Assembly: GCF_014196305.1 (NCBI RefSeq)
Contig: NZ_JACIDJ010000001.1
Location: 854,290-918,289, forward strand
DNA from: Roseococcus suduntuyensis
GTDB taxonomy: Bacteria > Pseudomonadota > Alphaproteobacteria > Acetobacterales > Acetobacteraceae
Length of the DNA: 64,000 nucleotides
Direction of reading: 5' to 3'
Shown here: piece by piece, positions 19,025 to 28,589 of the stretch
Layout: each line of letters begins with the position of its first letter
Position numbering within the stretch: position 1 is the first letter of the stretch
Position numbers and translations under genes: made by a program
Notes under the pieces: generated by a model
What the model was told of the DNA's origin: nothing
Databases searched by the model: none
Seen by the model: only the letters and a program-made list of their open reading frames with translations

Positions 19025-20403
19025 GGCCGCAGCATCGCCTCCGGCTTCACCCAGGCGTCGAAATCCTCGCCCGCCACGCCCTCGCGCGCGGCGGCGTCCC
19101 GCAGCGTCAGGTCCTCGTGCAGCGCGAGCTTGGCGATGGCGACCGCGCGGTCATAGCCGATATGCGGGTTCAGCGCGGTGGCGAGCATCAGCGACTTCGC
19201 CAGGTTCTCGGCCAGGCGCGCGTGGTTCGGTTCCAGCTTGTCCACCATGTGGCGGGCGAAGCTGGTGGCGGCCTCGGCCATCAGGGTCGCGGATTGCAGC
19301 ACCGCCTGGATGATGACGGGCTTGAAGGTGTTGAGTTCCAGATGCCCCTGGGACGCGCCGATGGTGACCGTCACCTGGTTGCCCATGACCTGGGCGCAGA
19401 CCATGGTCAGTGCCTCGCTCTGGGTGGGGTTGGTCTTGCCGGGCATGATGCTGGAAGACAGGCCATCATCGGGCACGATCAGCTCCGCCAGCCCCGCGCG
19501 CGGGCCGCTGCCCAAGAGGCGGATGTCATTGCCGATCTTCATCAGGGACGCCGCGATGGTGTTCATCGCCCCGTGCAGTTCCAGCAGCGCGTCATGCGCC
19601 GCCATGCCCTCGGACTTGTCGGGGTTGGGTGTGAAGGGCAGGCCCGTGCGGGTGGCCACCACCTCGCAGAAGATACGGTCGAAATCGGGGTGGCGGTTCA
19701 GGCCGGTGCCGGCCGCAGTGCCGCCCTGGGGCAGTTGCAGCAGGCGGGGCATGGCGGCATCGAGCCGCGCCACGCCATGGATCACCTGCCGCGCCCAGGT
19801 GGCGAATTCCCCGCCGAGCGTGACGGGCACGGCGTCCATCAGGTGGGTGCGGCCCATCTTGATGATGCCGGCCCATTCCTCCGCCCGCGCGTTCAGGCTG
19901 GCGGCGAGCGTCTCCAGCGCGGGCTTGAGGCGGCGCTGCGCGGCCTCGGCGGCGGCGAGATGCATCACCGTCGGGAAGCTGTCGTTGGAGGATTGGCCGC
20001 GGTTCACATGGTCGTTGGGATGCACCGGCGCCCGTGCGCCCAGCTTCGCGCCCAGCAACTGGTTGGCGCGGTTCGCGATCACCTCGTTCGCGTTCATGTT
20101 GGTCTGGGTGCCGGAACCCGTCTGCCAGATGGTCAGCGGGAAATCCGCGTCGCGCTGGCCCGAGATGATCTCCTGCGCGGCCTGCTGGATGGCATCCGTC
20201 AAATGGCGGGGCAGTTCGTCCAGCCGCGCATTGGCCTCCGCCGCCGCCCATTTCTGCTGGCCCAGCGCGCGCAGCAGCAAAGGCGGGAAACGCTCGGTGC
20301 CGATGGCGAAGAGGTGGCGGGCGCGTTCGGTCTGCGGGCCCCAGAGGCGCTCGGCGGGAATCTCGACCGTGCCGAGGCTGTCGGTTTCGGTGCGCGTGGT
20401 CAT
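19021..20403 (-). CDS. fumC: Fumarase class II
   Basis: Iron-independent fumarate hydratase of the TCA cycle, 460 residues, the usual length. The superfamily signature is intact as SSSIMPGKTNP near residues 313-323, with TGSGTQTNMNANE near residue 100 and GRTHLMDAVP near 188. It is followed by the RHH gene. An unrelated class I fumarase lies 1.4 kb away (21757), so the cell has an oxidant-resistant and an FeS enzyme for one step. Confidence 0.96.
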   Translation of the reverse strand: MTTRTETDSLGTVEIPAERLWGPQTERARHLFAIGTERFPPLLLRALGQQKWAAAEANARLDELPRHLTDAIQQAAQEIISGQRDADFPLTIWQTGSGTQTNMNANEVIANRANQLLGAKLGARAPVHPNDHVNRGQSSNDSFPTVMHLAAAEAAQRRLKPALETLAASLNARAEEWAGIIKMGRTHLMDAVPVTLGGEFATWARQVIHGVARLDAAMPRLLQLPQGGTAAGTGLNRHPDFDRIFCEVVATRTGLPFTPNPDKSEGMAAHDALLELHGAMNTIAASLMKIGNDIRLLGSGPRAGLAELIVPDDGLSSSIMPGKTNPTQSEALTMVCAQVMGNQVTVTIGASQGHLELNTFKPVIIQAVLQSATLMAEAATSFARHMVDKLEPNHARLAENLAKSLMLATALNPHIGYDRAVAIAKLALHEDLTLRDAAAREGVAGEDFDAWVKPEAMLRP

Positions 20404-20504
20404 GTGGCCTCAACCCCTTGTGGTGGGGCGGAGAATAGCACGGCACCCCCACCCGCGCGCCAAACGCGCGAGAGGGGCGCGCGGATGACGAACCGCGCCG
20501 GTTT

Positions 20505-20903
20505 TCAGTCGGAGTAGGTGGCGATCTCGATGAGGTTCTGGTCCGGGTCGCGGCAATAGACGCTGGTGATGGGCCCCAGCGCGCCATCCTTGGGCACCGG
20601 CCCCTGTTCCACCATGACGCCGCAGCGGTGCAGGTGTTCCACCACCTGCAGCGCGCTGACGGTGACGATGAAGCAGAGATCCTGCCCACCCGGCGCCGTG
20701 GCCACGCCCGAGAACCATTCGGATTGCGTGGCCTCGACGGGGCGCAGGTTCATCTTCTGTCCGCCGAAGCGCAGCGTGGTGCGGCGGTGCGGGCCGAATT
20801 CCACGCGCTCCATCCCCAGCACGCGCTGGTACCAGGCGGCGGTGATCTCCACGTCCTTGCAGGTCATGACCAGGTGGTCGAGGCGGTCCACGGCGAAGCG
20901 CAT
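20505..20903 (-). CDS. VOC (glyoxalase/dioxygenase fold) protein
   Basis: Protein of 132 residues with paired beta-alpha-beta units. The N-terminal metal-ligand His is in LDHLVMTCKD, and the C-terminal PDQNLIEIATYSD has the acidic ligand typical of glyoxalase-like proteins. The ATG at 20903 has AAGGA upstream; longer readings add a non-family stretch. It lies downstream of RidA on the same strand with a hairpin repeat between them. Substrate unknown. Confidence 0.88.
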   Translation of the reverse strand: MRFAVDRLDHLVMTCKDVEITAAWYQRVLGMERVEFGPHRRTTLRFGGQKMNLRPVEATQSEWFSGVATAPGGQDLCFIVTVSALQVVEHLHRCGVMVEQGPVPKDGALGPITSVYCRDPDQNLIEIATYSD

Positions 20904-20918
20904 GGGGGCGGTCCTTAA

Positions 20919-21009
20919 AGCGGGATGCGTTGAGGTGTCGTCACCGAAAACGCTGAATCCCACGGCAAATGGCGGGCTGGGGCAGGCGGCGTGAACGCGG
21001 CATGCCCTA
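20919..21009 (-). repeat. Palindromic repeat between RidA stop and VOC start
   Basis: It begins directly at the RidA TAG stop (21009-21007), with GCATGC and a shared TTCACGCCGCCTGC stretch. It ends in a 45-base imperfect palindrome (20919-20963) with paired blocks AGCGGGAT, GCGTT and GGTG. A second copy, in the opposite orientation relative to the window, follows another TAG stop at 32509-32607. The inner loop differs (tcgt here, attc there) while the arms are kept. Confidence 0.7.
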
Positions 21010-21396
21010 GCCTCGGGGCTGGCGCCGCGCGGTGACTTCGATCTCGATGCGCATGGCATCGGTCTGCAACTGCGCGTGGATGAGGGTGGAGGCGGGGCGC
21101 GTCTCGCCGAAGTATTTTTTCAGTATGGGCCAGCAGGGGGCCCAGTCCTCGCGGCGGGGCACGATCACCAGCATCCGCACCACATCCGACAGCGTGGCAT
21201 CGGCCTGGGCGAGGGCGGCGCTGATGTTCTTCAGCGTCTGCTCGCACTGGGCCGCCACGTCGTCCACGATGGTCATGGTGGCGTAGTCATAGCCGGTGGT
21301 GCCGGAGAGGAAGATGAAATCCCCATCCACCACGGCGCGCGAATAGCCGATCTCTTCCTCGAACTTCGAGCCGGAGGAGATGAGGCGACGGGTCAT
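21007..21396 (-). CDS. RidA family protein
   Basis: Trimeric RidA/YjgF/Rid fold protein of 129 residues. Family landmarks are FLSGTTGYDY, QCEQTLKNISAAL, and the C-terminal IEIEVTA. The Arg that defines true imine deaminases (an R-x-x-V-E-V type ending) is not clearly kept: the sequence reads MRIEIEVTA, so the Arg lies two residues before the usual site. It is therefore a Rid-subfamily member of uncertain activity. It precedes VOC; a separate RutC paralogue lies at 41662. Confidence 0.85.
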   Translation of the reverse strand: MTRRLISSGSKFEEEIGYSRAVVDGDFIFLSGTTGYDYATMTIVDDVAAQCEQTLKNISAALAQADATLSDVVRMLVIVPRREDWAPCWPILKKYFGETRPASTLIHAQLQTDAMRIEIEVTARRQPRG

Positions 21397-21420
21397 GGGA
21401 TGTTCCTCAGGCCAAATTTC

Positions 21421-21660
21421 TCAGGCGGGGGCGACGAAGCGTGCGACAAGCCGCCGCACCAGCGGCAGCACGACGAGCACGGTGGGGAAGGCGAAGACCC
21501 AGGAGGTGAGCCAGGCCGGCGGCCAGGCGGCCAGCATGGCCTGGGTGGGACCCAGCGCCATGAGGGTCGAGATGCCGGAGATCACGAAGGTCATGATCGC
21601 CGTCAGGAAGAAGCCCGTCACGGGGAGGGTGTAGCGGGCGGGCAGGCGACGGTCGGTCAC
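21421..21660 (-). CDS. DUF2798 small membrane protein
   Basis: Protein of 79 residues if it starts at the GTG at 21660; the frame is open further upstream but that part lacks family character. Two membrane helices are visible (PVTGFFLTAIMTFVISGIST and AWLTSWVFAFPTVLVVLPLV), the pattern of DUF2798. Function unknown. It stands 97 bp downstream of the class I fumarase on the same strand. Confidence 0.75.
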   Translation of the reverse strand: MTDRRLPARYTLPVTGFFLTAIMTFVISGISTLMALGPTQAMLAAWPPAWLTSWVFAFPTVLVVLPLVRRLVARFVAPA

Positions 21661-21756
21661 TCTAGGCCTTCGTGGAAGTCGTTGCCAGCAGGTCCTGTGG
21701 ACGCCGCCGGCGGCCACGGGCCAGCAAAAGGGAAGGGCAAAGCGACGCCGGCTGCA

Positions 21757-23409
21757 TCACTCCAGCCCCTCGTAGAAATCGTTGCCCTTGTCATCCACCA
21801 CGATGAAGGCCGGGAAATCCTCCACCTCGATCCGCCACACCGCCTCCATGCCGAGCTCCGGGTATTCCAGCACCTCGACCTTGCGGATGCAGTCCTGCGC
21901 CAGCCGCGCCGCCGGGCCGCCCACGGAGCCCAGGTAGAAGCCGCCATGCTTCTGGCAGGCCTCGCGCACGGCGCGGGAGCGGTTGCCCTTGGCCAGCATC
22001 ACCAGCGAACCGCCGGCGGCCTGGAAGGCCGCCACATAGCTGTCCATGCGCCCGGCCGTGGTGGGGCCGAAGCTGCCGGTGGCCATGCCCGTCGGCGTCT
22101 TGGCCGGGCCCGCGTAATAGACGGGGTGGTTCTTGATGTAGTCGGGCAGGCCCTCGCCGCGGTCGAGCCGTTCCTGCAATTTCGCGTGGGCGATGTCGCG
22201 CGCCACCACGATGGTGCCGGTCAGCGAGACGCGGGTCTTCACCGGGTGCTTCGCCAGCTCCGCGCGGATCGCGTCCATGGGCCGGTTGAGGTCGAGCTTC
22301 ACCACCTCCCCGCCCAGGATGTCGTCGGTGGCCTCGGGCAGGTATTTCGCGGGGTCGTGCTCCAGCTCTTCCAGGAACACGCCCTCGGCCGTGATCTTGG
22401 CCTTGATCTGCCGGTCGGCGGAGCAGGAGACGCCGATGCCGATGGGCAGTGAGGCGCCGTGCCGCGCCATCCGCACCACGCGCACATCATGGCAAAAATA
22501 CTTGCCGCCGAACTGCGCGCCGATGCCGAGGTTCTGCGTCAGCTTGTGGATCTCGGCCTCCAGCGCGCGGTCGCGGATGGCGTGGCCGGACTTGTCGCCC
22601 GTCTCCGGCAGCCCATCCAGGTAGCGCGTGGAGGCGAGCTTCACGGCCTTGAGGTTGGCCTCGGCACTCGTGCCGCCGATGGCGATGGCCAGGTGGTAGG
22701 GCGGGCAGGCGGAGGTGCCCAGCGTCTTCACCTTTTCCTCGATGAAGGCCAGCAGCTTGGGCTTGTTCAGCACCGCGCGCGTCTGCTGGTAGAGGAAGGT
22801 CTTGTTGGCCGAACCGCCGCCCTTCAGCACGAACATCAGGTGGAATTCGTCAGCATGGTCCTCGCCGGGCGAGGCCAGGATGGTGAACTCCACCGGCATG
22901 TTGTTGCCAGTGTTCGCCTCGTCGAACATGGAGAGCGGCGCCATCATGGAATAGCGCAGGTTCGTCTCGGTGTAGGTGCGGGCGACGCCGTAGGACAGCG
23001 CCTCCTCCTCATTGCCCTCGACCCAGACGCGCTGGCCCTTCTTGCCGAAGACGATGGCGGTGCCGGTGTCCTGGCACATGGGCAGCTTGCCGCCGGCGGC
23101 GATGTTGGCGTTCTTCAGCAGGTCCAGCGCCACGAAGCGGTCATTCGCGCTGGCCTCCGGGTCCTTCAGGATGGAGGAGAGCTGGGCCAAGTGGCCGGGG
23201 CGCAGCAGGTGGGAGACGTCGCGGCAGGCGGCGAAGGCCAGCTCCTCCAGCGCCTGGGGCGGCACCTTCAGCACGCGCTTGCCGTCCACCTCGATGACCT
23301 TCACCCCCTCGATCGGCAGGCGGCGATAGGGGGTGGTGTCCTCGGCGAGGGGGAAGGTCGGGCTGTAGTGGAAGCCTTCGGGGCGGGCGGGGGTGGCGCT
23401 GTCGAGCAA
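21757..23409 (-). CDS. Fumarase class I
   Basis: [4Fe-4S] fumarate hydratase with the alpha and beta domains in one chain, about 550 residues. The cluster cysteines are visible in [17 protein letters not shown] and GVSCSADRQ. The beta domain holds ITGPTT-like [12 protein letters not shown] and ends FYEGLE. No ATG exists near the family N-terminus ([17 protein letters not shown]). I place the start at a TTG at 23409 with GGAG upstream, 22 bp after the sspB stop; this start is uncertain. Oxygen-labile counterpart of FumC at 19021. Confidence 0.92.
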   Translation of the reverse strand: MLDSATPARPEGFHYSPTFPLAEDTTPYRRLPIEGVKVIEVDGKRVLKVPPQALEELAFAACRDVSHLLRPGHLAQLSSILKDPEASANDRFVALDLLKNANIAAGGKLPMCQDTGTAIVFGKKGQRVWVEGNEEEALSYGVARTYTETNLRYSMMAPLSMFDEANTGNNMPVEFTILASPGEDHADEFHLMFVLKGGGSANKTFLYQQTRAVLNKPKLLAFIEEKVKTLGTSACPPYHLAIAIGGTSAEANLKAVKLASTRYLDGLPETGDKSGHAIRDRALEAEIHKLTQNLGIGAQFGGKYFCHDVRVVRMARHGASLPIGIGVSCSADRQIKAKITAEGVFLEELEHDPAKYLPEATDDILGGEVVKLDLNRPMDAIRAELAKHPVKTRVSLTGTIVVARDIAHAKLQERLDRGEGLPDYIKNHPVYYAGPAKTPTGMATGSFGPTTAGRMDSYVAAFQAAGGSLVMLAKGNRSRAVREACQKHGGFYLGSVGGPAARLAQDCIRKVEVLEYPELGMEAVWRIEVEDFPAFIVVDDKGNDFYEGLE

Positions 23410-23431
23410 GGTGTGGGCTCCGGGCGGGGTG

Positions 23432-23935
23432 TCAGTCGCGCTTGCGGCGGAAGGCGTCGAGGCTGACGACCTGTGGCTGGGGGGCGGGTGCGGGGTCTTC
23501 TTCGGGGGCCGTGGCGGTGGGTTCGGGCGGCGGCAGGTCCGCCGCGTCCTCCTCGCCGTCATATTCGGGCTGGAAGCGCAGGCCGAACTGGGCATGCGGG
23601 TCCTGGAAGGCGGTGAGCGCCGCGAAGGGCACGACCAGCGAGGCCGGGATGCCCGAAAAGGACAGCCCCACCGAGAAGCGCTGCGCCACGCGGTCCACCT
23701 TCAGGTCCCAGAAGCGGTGCTGGATCACGATGGTGATCTCGTGCGGGTATTTCGCCTTCAGGAACGCCGGCACCGAGGTGCCCGGGTGGTCCGTGCGGAA
23801 GGAGATGTAGAAGTGGTGTTCGCCCGGCAGGCCCTCGCGCGCCGCGTATTCGAGCGCGTCCACGACCACCGAGCGCAGCGCGCGCGTGGCCCAGGCTTCG
23901 TAGGGGAGCAGGCTGGGGGTGTTGGTGTCTGTCAT
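23432..23935 (-). CDS. sspB: ClpXP adaptor SspB, alphaproteobacterial type
   Basis: Adaptor of 167 residues that carries ssrA-tagged proteins to ClpXP. The folded domain covers residues 8-125 ([56 protein letters not shown]). A Pro/Glu-rich flexible linker follows, then a C-terminal ClpX-docking tail ([14 protein letters not shown]). The tmRNA gene that makes the tag lies 215 bp upstream on the same strand, so tagging RNA and tag adaptor are neighbours. Upstream of the fumarase with a 22-bp gap. Confidence 0.92.
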   Translation of the reverse strand: MTDTNTPSLLPYEAWATRALRSVVVDALEYAAREGLPGEHHFYISFRTDHPGTSVPAFLKAKYPHEITIVIQHRFWDLKVDRVAQRFSVGLSFSGIPASLVVPFAALTAFQDPHAQFGLRFQPEYDGEEDAADLPPPEPTATAPEEDPAPAPQPQVVSLDAFRRKRD

Positions 23936-24029
23936 CGGCTATTCCTGGCGCTGCACCATATGGCGGGTGGCGGCGCAAGGGAAGGAAGGGGAGTGACGGG
24001 CGGCGAACGCGCCGTAAATCGCCTGCGCC

Positions 24030-24147
24030 GCCCGGCGCCTGAGGGCGATCAGTACACCTTCCCCACGCTCCGGCTGCACAGCGGCCGGCGCGCCCTTCAG
24101 GGCGCGAAAGCCAAGGCCGCGGACGCGGCCGCCCGGCGCCTGAGGGC
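24030..24147. repeat. Hairpin-train repeat, two core copies
   Basis: Two exact copies of the 17-base core GCCCGGCGCCTGAGGGC (24030-24046 and 24131-24147). Before the second are a 7-bp stem (24089-24095 with 24100-24106), the linker AGCCAAG (24109-24115) and a 7-bp stem around GA (24115-24121 with 24124-24130). The same order recurs near 55.04 and 63.31 kb. It lies between the ssrA terminator and the sspB start. Confidence 0.75.
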
Positions 24148-24149
24148 AC

Positions 24150-24203
24150 AAAAAAACTTGATCCCTGTGCCGAGGCCCGATGGGCCTCGGCACAGGGATC
24201 AAG
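24150..24203 (-). terminator. Rho-independent terminator of ssrA
   Basis: A perfect 22-bp stem (24157-24178 with 24182-24203) with a 3-base loop, followed on the minus strand by seven Ts (24150-24156). It begins right at the 3' end of the tmRNA coding piece. It is one of the longest perfect hairpins in the window and its polarity fits only the minus strand. Confidence 0.92.
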
Positions 24204-24478
24204 CGGGGGGCTTCTGTTGCCCGGTGCCCCCCAAACCGCGCTTACCTATTCCTAGGCAGCGAGCGCCACGTCCTCGCGGACGTTATCGTTGGCACTTGTG
24301 ATTTAGCCCGATAACGGCGGTACAATGCCGGGCAAAAGCTGCGTCTTTACCACGCACGTCGAGCCTGTTTCGTCCCCGTGCCACGCGCCCCGATAAAGGC
24401 GGTTGGAGTGGTGGAGACGCCGGGCACTGCCCCCGGGTCCGTAACGATTATTCCACGCAACGTTTATCACCATAGCCG
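24204..24478 (-). ncRNA. ssrA: Two-piece (permuted) transfer-messenger RNA
   Basis: Trans-translation RNA of the alphaproteobacterial permuted type. In transcription order: an acceptor piece with the odd T-arm GGGGGCAGTGCCCGG and 3' end TCTCCACCA (CCA at 24411-24409), a roughly 31-base intervening segment, then the coding piece starting GGGGACGAAACAGGCTCGAC at 24377. The tag frame at 24293-24252 encodes ANDNVREDVALAA and a TAG stop. A pseudoknot-like G/C region follows, ending at the terminator. The 5' end of the acceptor piece is approximate. SspB, which reads this tag, is the next gene downstream. Confidence 0.95.
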
Positions 24479-24589
24479 CAAGCGGCACCCCGACATGTAG
24501 GGCATCGGCGCCGCGATTGCCAGAGGCGGGCCGGCCCTTGCGCCCGGCGCCGGCCCCGTTCAAATCCCCGCGCACAGAAGGGGCACCCC

Positions 24590-25528
24590 ATGGCACTCAC
24601 CCAAGCCCAGCAGGCGGAACTGACCGAGGCCCAGGCCGCGCGCCACGAGACGCGCCGCGCCACCGTGCCCGCGCTCGAGGCCATGCTGTTCACGCCCATC
24701 CCCGTGCTCGACCACGGCTTCGTGCGCGTGGTGGACTACATGGGCGATGACGGCGCCGTGGTGCAATCGGCCCGCGTCTCCTACGGCCGCGGCACCAAGG
24801 CCGCCAACGAGGACCGCGGGCTGATCCGCTACCTCATGCGCCACCGCCACTCGACCCCCTTCGAGATGTGCGAGATCAAGTATCACGTGAAGCTGCCCAT
24901 CTTCGTGGCGCGGCAATGGATCCGGCACCGCACCGCCAATGTGAACGAGTATTCGGCGCGGTATTCGGTCATGGACCGCGAATTCTACATCCCGGCGCCG
25001 GAGCAGCTCGCCGCGCAATCCGCAAGCAACCGCCAGGGCCGGGGCGATGTGCTGCAAGGCGCGGAGGCGGAAGAAGTGTTGCGCCTGCTGCGCGAGGACG
25101 CCGCCCGCAACTACGACCACTACGCCTGGATGCTGAACGAGGACGAGGCGGGGAACGTCCAGGACGAATCCCGCTCCGGCCTCGCCCGCGAACTGGCGCG
25201 GATGAACCTCACGCTCAACGCCTATACGCAGTGGTACTGGAAGACGGACCTGCACAACCTGCTGCATTTCCTCAGCCTGCGCGCCGACGCCCACGCCCAG
25301 TATGAAATCCGCGTCTATGCCGAGGCGATGCTCAAGATCGTCCAGGCCTGGGTGCCGCACAGCTACGAGGCCTTCGCCGACTACCGCATGGGCGCCGTGA
25401 CGCTGTCGGCGCAGATGCTCGCCATCGTGAAGCGCATGCTGGCCGGCGAGGGCGTGACGCAGGAGACGAGCGGCCTGTCCAAGCGCGAGTGGCGCGAGTT
25501 GATGGAGACGCTGGGCCGTGCCGCCTGA
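24590..25528 (+). CDS. thyX: FAD-dependent thymidylate synthase
   Basis: Flavin enzyme that methylates dUMP to dTMP with methylene-tetrahydrofolate, 312 residues. The ThyX signature RHRx7S is seen as [11 protein letters not shown] near residues 112-122, and a second RHRHSTPFE lies near 83. It is divergent from ssrA and overlaps the next gene by 11 bp. No thyA is in view. Confidence 0.95.
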   Translation: MALTQAQQAELTEAQAARHETRRATVPALEAMLFTPIPVLDHGFVRVVDYMGDDGAVVQSARVSYGRGTKAANEDRGLIRYLMRHRHSTPFEMCEIKYHVKLPIFVARQWIRHRTANVNEYSARYSVMDREFYIPAPEQLAAQSASNRQGRGDVLQGAEAEEVLRLLREDAARNYDHYAWMLNEDEAGNVQDESRSGLARELARMNLTLNAYTQWYWKTDLHNLLHFLSLRADAHAQYEIRVYAEAMLKIVQAWVPHSYEAFADYRMGAVTLSAQMLAIVKRMLAGEGVTQETSGLSKREWRELMETLGRAA

Positions 25529-26102
25529 CCGGCTGGCCGCCATCCAGGGCTTCCTGAACCTGTGCGACCGGCTGAAGCACGTCCACCGCGCCGCCCGCAC
25601 CCAGGGCCGCCTGGAGAACAGCGCCGAACACGCCTGGCATGTGGCGATGATCGCGGTGCTTCTGGCGGAGGAGGTGGACCCTCGCCCGGACCTGGCCCGG
25701 GTGCTGTCCATGATCGCGGTGCATGACGTGATCGAGATCGAGGCCGGCGACACCTTCGCCTTCGACGAGGCGGGCCTCCTCACCCAGCAGGCGCGCGAAC
25801 AGGCGGCGGCGGCGCGCATCTTCGGCACTTTGCCGCCCGATCTCGCCGCGCGGCTTTCCACCCTCTGGGCCGAGTTCGAGGCGCAGGACACCCCCGATGC
25901 CCGATTCGCCATGGGCTGCGATCGGCTGCAGGGCTTCGCCCAGCAGGTGGATTGCGGCGCGCCCGCGTGGAAGGAAGTGGGCCTGACCCGCGCGCGCAGC
26001 CTGAAGCGGATGCAGCCCGCCCTCGACCTCGGCCCGCCCTTCGCACCGATGATCGAGGCGCTCTACACCCGCGCCATGGCGGAGGGGCTGCTGCGGGAGT
26101 GA
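25518..26102 (+). CDS. HD-domain hydrolase
   Basis: Protein of 194 residues with the HD phosphohydrolase metal ligands: H in [11 protein letters not shown] in [14 protein letters not shown], and a later Asp near GCDRLQGF. It resembles HD_3 proteins such as 5'-deoxynucleotidase YfbR. The GTG start at 25518 lies inside the 3' end of thyX (11-bp overlap), so the two are co-translated. Removing or supplying deoxynucleotide monophosphates next to ThyX would make sense, but this is inference. Confidence 0.85.
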   Translation: MPPDRLAAIQGFLNLCDRLKHVHRAARTQGRLENSAEHAWHVAMIAVLLAEEVDPRPDLARVLSMIAVHDVIEIEAGDTFAFDEAGLLTQQAREQAAAARIFGTLPPDLAARLSTLWAEFEAQDTPDARFAMGCDRLQGFAQQVDCGAPAWKEVGLTRARSLKRMQPALDLGPPFAPMIEALYTRAMAEGLLRE

Positions 26103-26112
26103 GGCCGCGCCC

Positions 26113-27219
26113 TCACTCCATCACGATGCGCGGCCCGGCGGGGGCCACACCCGCCTCCAGCTTTTCCCAGATGCGCGCGGCGATGGCGCGGTAGAGCCCG
26201 GCCTCCTCGCTTTCGGGCGCGGCCAGCACGATGGGCGTGCCGGCATCCGAGGTCTCGCGGATGGAAAGCTTGAGCGGCAATTCGCCCAGGAAATCCAGAC
26301 CCAGCCGCGCCGCCTCCGCCCGCGCGCCGCCATGGCCGAAGATGTCGCTGCGGTGGCCGCATTGCGGGCAGCAGAAGAAGCTCATGTTCTCGATCAGGCC
26401 CAGGACCGGAACGTTCACCTTCTCGAACATCTTCACGCCGCGGCGGGCGTCGATCAGCGCCATGTCCTGCGGCGTGGAGACGATGACCGCGCCCGCCAGC
26501 GGCACGCGCTGGCTCATGGTGAGCTGCGCGTCGCCGGTGCCGGGGGGCATGTCCACCACCATCACGTCCAGCTCGCCCCAGTCCACCTGGCCCATCATCT
26601 GCTCCAGCGCGCCCATCACCATGGGGCCGCGCCAGATCATCGCCGTCTCCTGCTCCACCAGGAAGCCGATGGACATGGCCTTCAGCCCCCAGCGCGCGAT
26701 GGGCTGGATGCGGTTGTCCACCGCGCGGGGCTTCTCCTGCGTGCCCAGCATCAGGGGCAGGGAGGGGCCGTAGATGTCGGCGTCCAGCAGCCCCACGCGC
26801 AGCCCCTGCGCGGCCAGCGCGACGGCGAGGTTCACCGCGGTGGTGGACTTGCCCACACCGCCCTTGCCCGAGGCCACGGCCACGATCTTCCGCACGCCCG
26901 GCAGCAGCATCTGCCCCTGGCCCGGCGGCGGGCGGGTGGAGGTGGCGGGGCCGGCCGGGGTCTGCACCTCGCGGTGCGCCGTCATCACCACCGTGGCCGA
27001 GATCACGCCCGGCACCGCGGCGGCGGCGCGTTCGGCCGCATGGCGCAACGATTCCAGCTCCCGCGCGCGCTCCCGCGGGACGGCGAGGGCGAACTGCACC
27101 AGGCCGTCGCGCACGCTGACGGTCTCGACCATTCCGTTCTCGATCACGCTTTGGCCGGTCTTCGGGTCTCGCACGGCGCGCAATGCGCGTTTGACCCCTT
27201 CCACGATGGCTTCCGACAT
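26113..27219 (-). CDS. apbC: Mrp/ApbC-type FeS cluster carrier ATPase
   Basis: P-loop NTPase of the Mrp/NBP35 family, 368 residues. The N-terminal 95 residues are the MIP18-like domain. The deviant Walker A GKGGVGKST is near residues 118-126, MPPGTGD marks the switch region, and the cluster-binding CPxC is in FFCCPQCGH near 283. The ATG at 27219 has GGAAAGG upstream and removes a non-family extension. It carries [4Fe-4S] clusters to apoenzymes; fumarase and the hydroxylase encoded here are potential clients. It converges on the HD gene with a 10-bp gap. Confidence 0.93.
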   Translation of the reverse strand: MSEAIVEGVKRALRAVRDPKTGQSVIENGMVETVSVRDGLVQFALAVPRERARELESLRHAAERAAAAVPGVISATVVMTAHREVQTPAGPATSTRPPPGQGQMLLPGVRKIVAVASGKGGVGKSTTAVNLAVALAAQGLRVGLLDADIYGPSLPLMLGTQEKPRAVDNRIQPIARWGLKAMSIGFLVEQETAMIWRGPMVMGALEQMMGQVDWGELDVMVVDMPPGTGDAQLTMSQRVPLAGAVIVSTPQDMALIDARRGVKMFEKVNVPVLGLIENMSFFCCPQCGHRSDIFGHGGARAEAARLGLDFLGELPLKLSIRETSDAGTPIVLAAPESEEAGLYRAIAARIWEKLEAGVAPAGPRIVME

Positions 27220-27362
27220 GCGGTTGACCTTTCCTTGAGCGCTGGGCGTCCTCATATGCACGGCCAGACGGGTTGTGCACCCACCCCCCTGCGGGGCATG
27301 TGTAGGACAGGTAATGCAGGCGGTGCGCCATGGTGCGCGCCAGACGGGAGATCACCACAGAG

Positions 27363-28589
27363 ATGGCGTGGAACAATGGCGGCCCCAGCCCTTGGGGCAA
27401 CCCCCGTCCCGGTGGCGGGGGACCCTGGGGCGGACCGCCACAGGGCGGTGGCGGGGGTGGCGGCGGTGGCCGTGGCCCGGGCCAGGGGCCCGACATCGAG
27501 GAAATGATCCGCAACGCCCAGAACGCGGTGCGGCGCTTCCTGCCGCGCGGCACGGGTGGCGGCCGCGCCATCGGCGCCGTTCTGCTGATCGTGGTCGCGA
27601 TCTGGGGCGCCTCGGGCTTCTACCGGGTGCAGCCGGATGAGCTGGGCGTGGTCATGCGCTTCGGCGCCTTCAACCGCACCACGCCGCCGGGCCTGAACTA
27701 CGCCATCCCCTGGCCGGTGGAGCAGGTCACCACGCCGCGCGTCACCCGCATCAACCGCGCCGATGTGGGCTTCCGCGCCGGGGCGGACAACACGGGCCGC
27801 ATTATCCCCGCGCGCGACGTGCTGGCCGAAAGCCTGATGCTGACGGGCGACGAGAACATCATCGACGTGGACTTCTCGGTGTTCTGGCGCATCCGCGACG
27901 CGGGCGAGTTCCTCTTCAACACGCGCAACCCGGAAGAAACGGTGAAGTCCGCCGGTGAGAGCGTGATGCGCGAGGTCATCGGCCGCACGCCCATCCAGCC
28001 CGCGCTGACCGAGGCGCGCGCCGCCATCGAGCAGGAGGTCCGCCGCCTGACCCAGGCGATGATGGACCAGTATGGCTCCGGCGTGGAAATCACGCAGGTG
28101 CAGCTGCTGAAGGTGGACCCGCCGGCGGCGGTCATCGAGGCCTTCCGCGACGTGCAGCGCGCCAACACCGACCGCGAGCGCCTGCGCAACGAAGCCGAGA
28201 GCTTCCGCAACGACATCATCCCCCGCGCCCGAGGCGAGGCCGAGCGGATGGTCCAGGAAGCGACCGGTTTCCGCGACAGCCAGATCGCCCGCGCCCGAGG
28301 CGAGGCCGGCCGGTTCAACGCCGTGCTCGGGGCCTACAGCCTCGCGCAGGACGTGACGACGCGACGCATCTACCTGGAAACGATGGAGGAAATCCTCCGC
28401 CGCAACAACATGATCCTGGTGGATGACCGGCTGCAGGGCCTGGTGCCCTTCCTCCAGCTCGAAGGTGGGCAGCAGGCACGCGGTCAGGGCGGCACCCGGC
28501 AGCCGCAGGCGCAGCAGCAGCTCTCGCCGGCCGTCATGGCGCCGATGATGAACCAGCAGAGACCCGCCAACCAGGGAGGCACACGATGA
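27363..28589 (+). CDS. hflK: FtsH protease modulator HflK
   Basis: Inner-membrane SPFH protein that forms a complex with HflC around FtsH. It has 408 residues. A Gly/Pro-rich cytoplasmic N-terminus (about 1-60) precedes one membrane helix near 70-88, the SPFH domain, and a Glu/Arg-rich coiled coil (about 240-340). The C-terminus is Gln-rich. The ATG at 27363 (MAWNNGG) is the family start. It overlaps hflC by ATGA. Confidence 0.94.
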   Translation: MAWNNGGPSPWGNPRPGGGGPWGGPPQGGGGGGGGGRGPGQGPDIEEMIRNAQNAVRRFLPRGTGGGRAIGAVLLIVVAIWGASGFYRVQPDELGVVMRFGAFNRTTPPGLNYAIPWPVEQVTTPRVTRINRADVGFRAGADNTGRIIPARDVLAESLMLTGDENIIDVDFSVFWRIRDAGEFLFNTRNPEETVKSAGESVMREVIGRTPIQPALTEARAAIEQEVRRLTQAMMDQYGSGVEITQVQLLKVDPPAAVIEAFRDVQRANTDRERLRNEAESFRNDIIPRARGEAERMVQEATGFRDSQIARARGEAGRFNAVLGAYSLAQDVTTRRIYLETMEEILRRNNMILVDDRLQGLVPFLQLEGGQQARGQGGTRQPQAQQQLSPAVMAPMMNQQRPANQGGTR

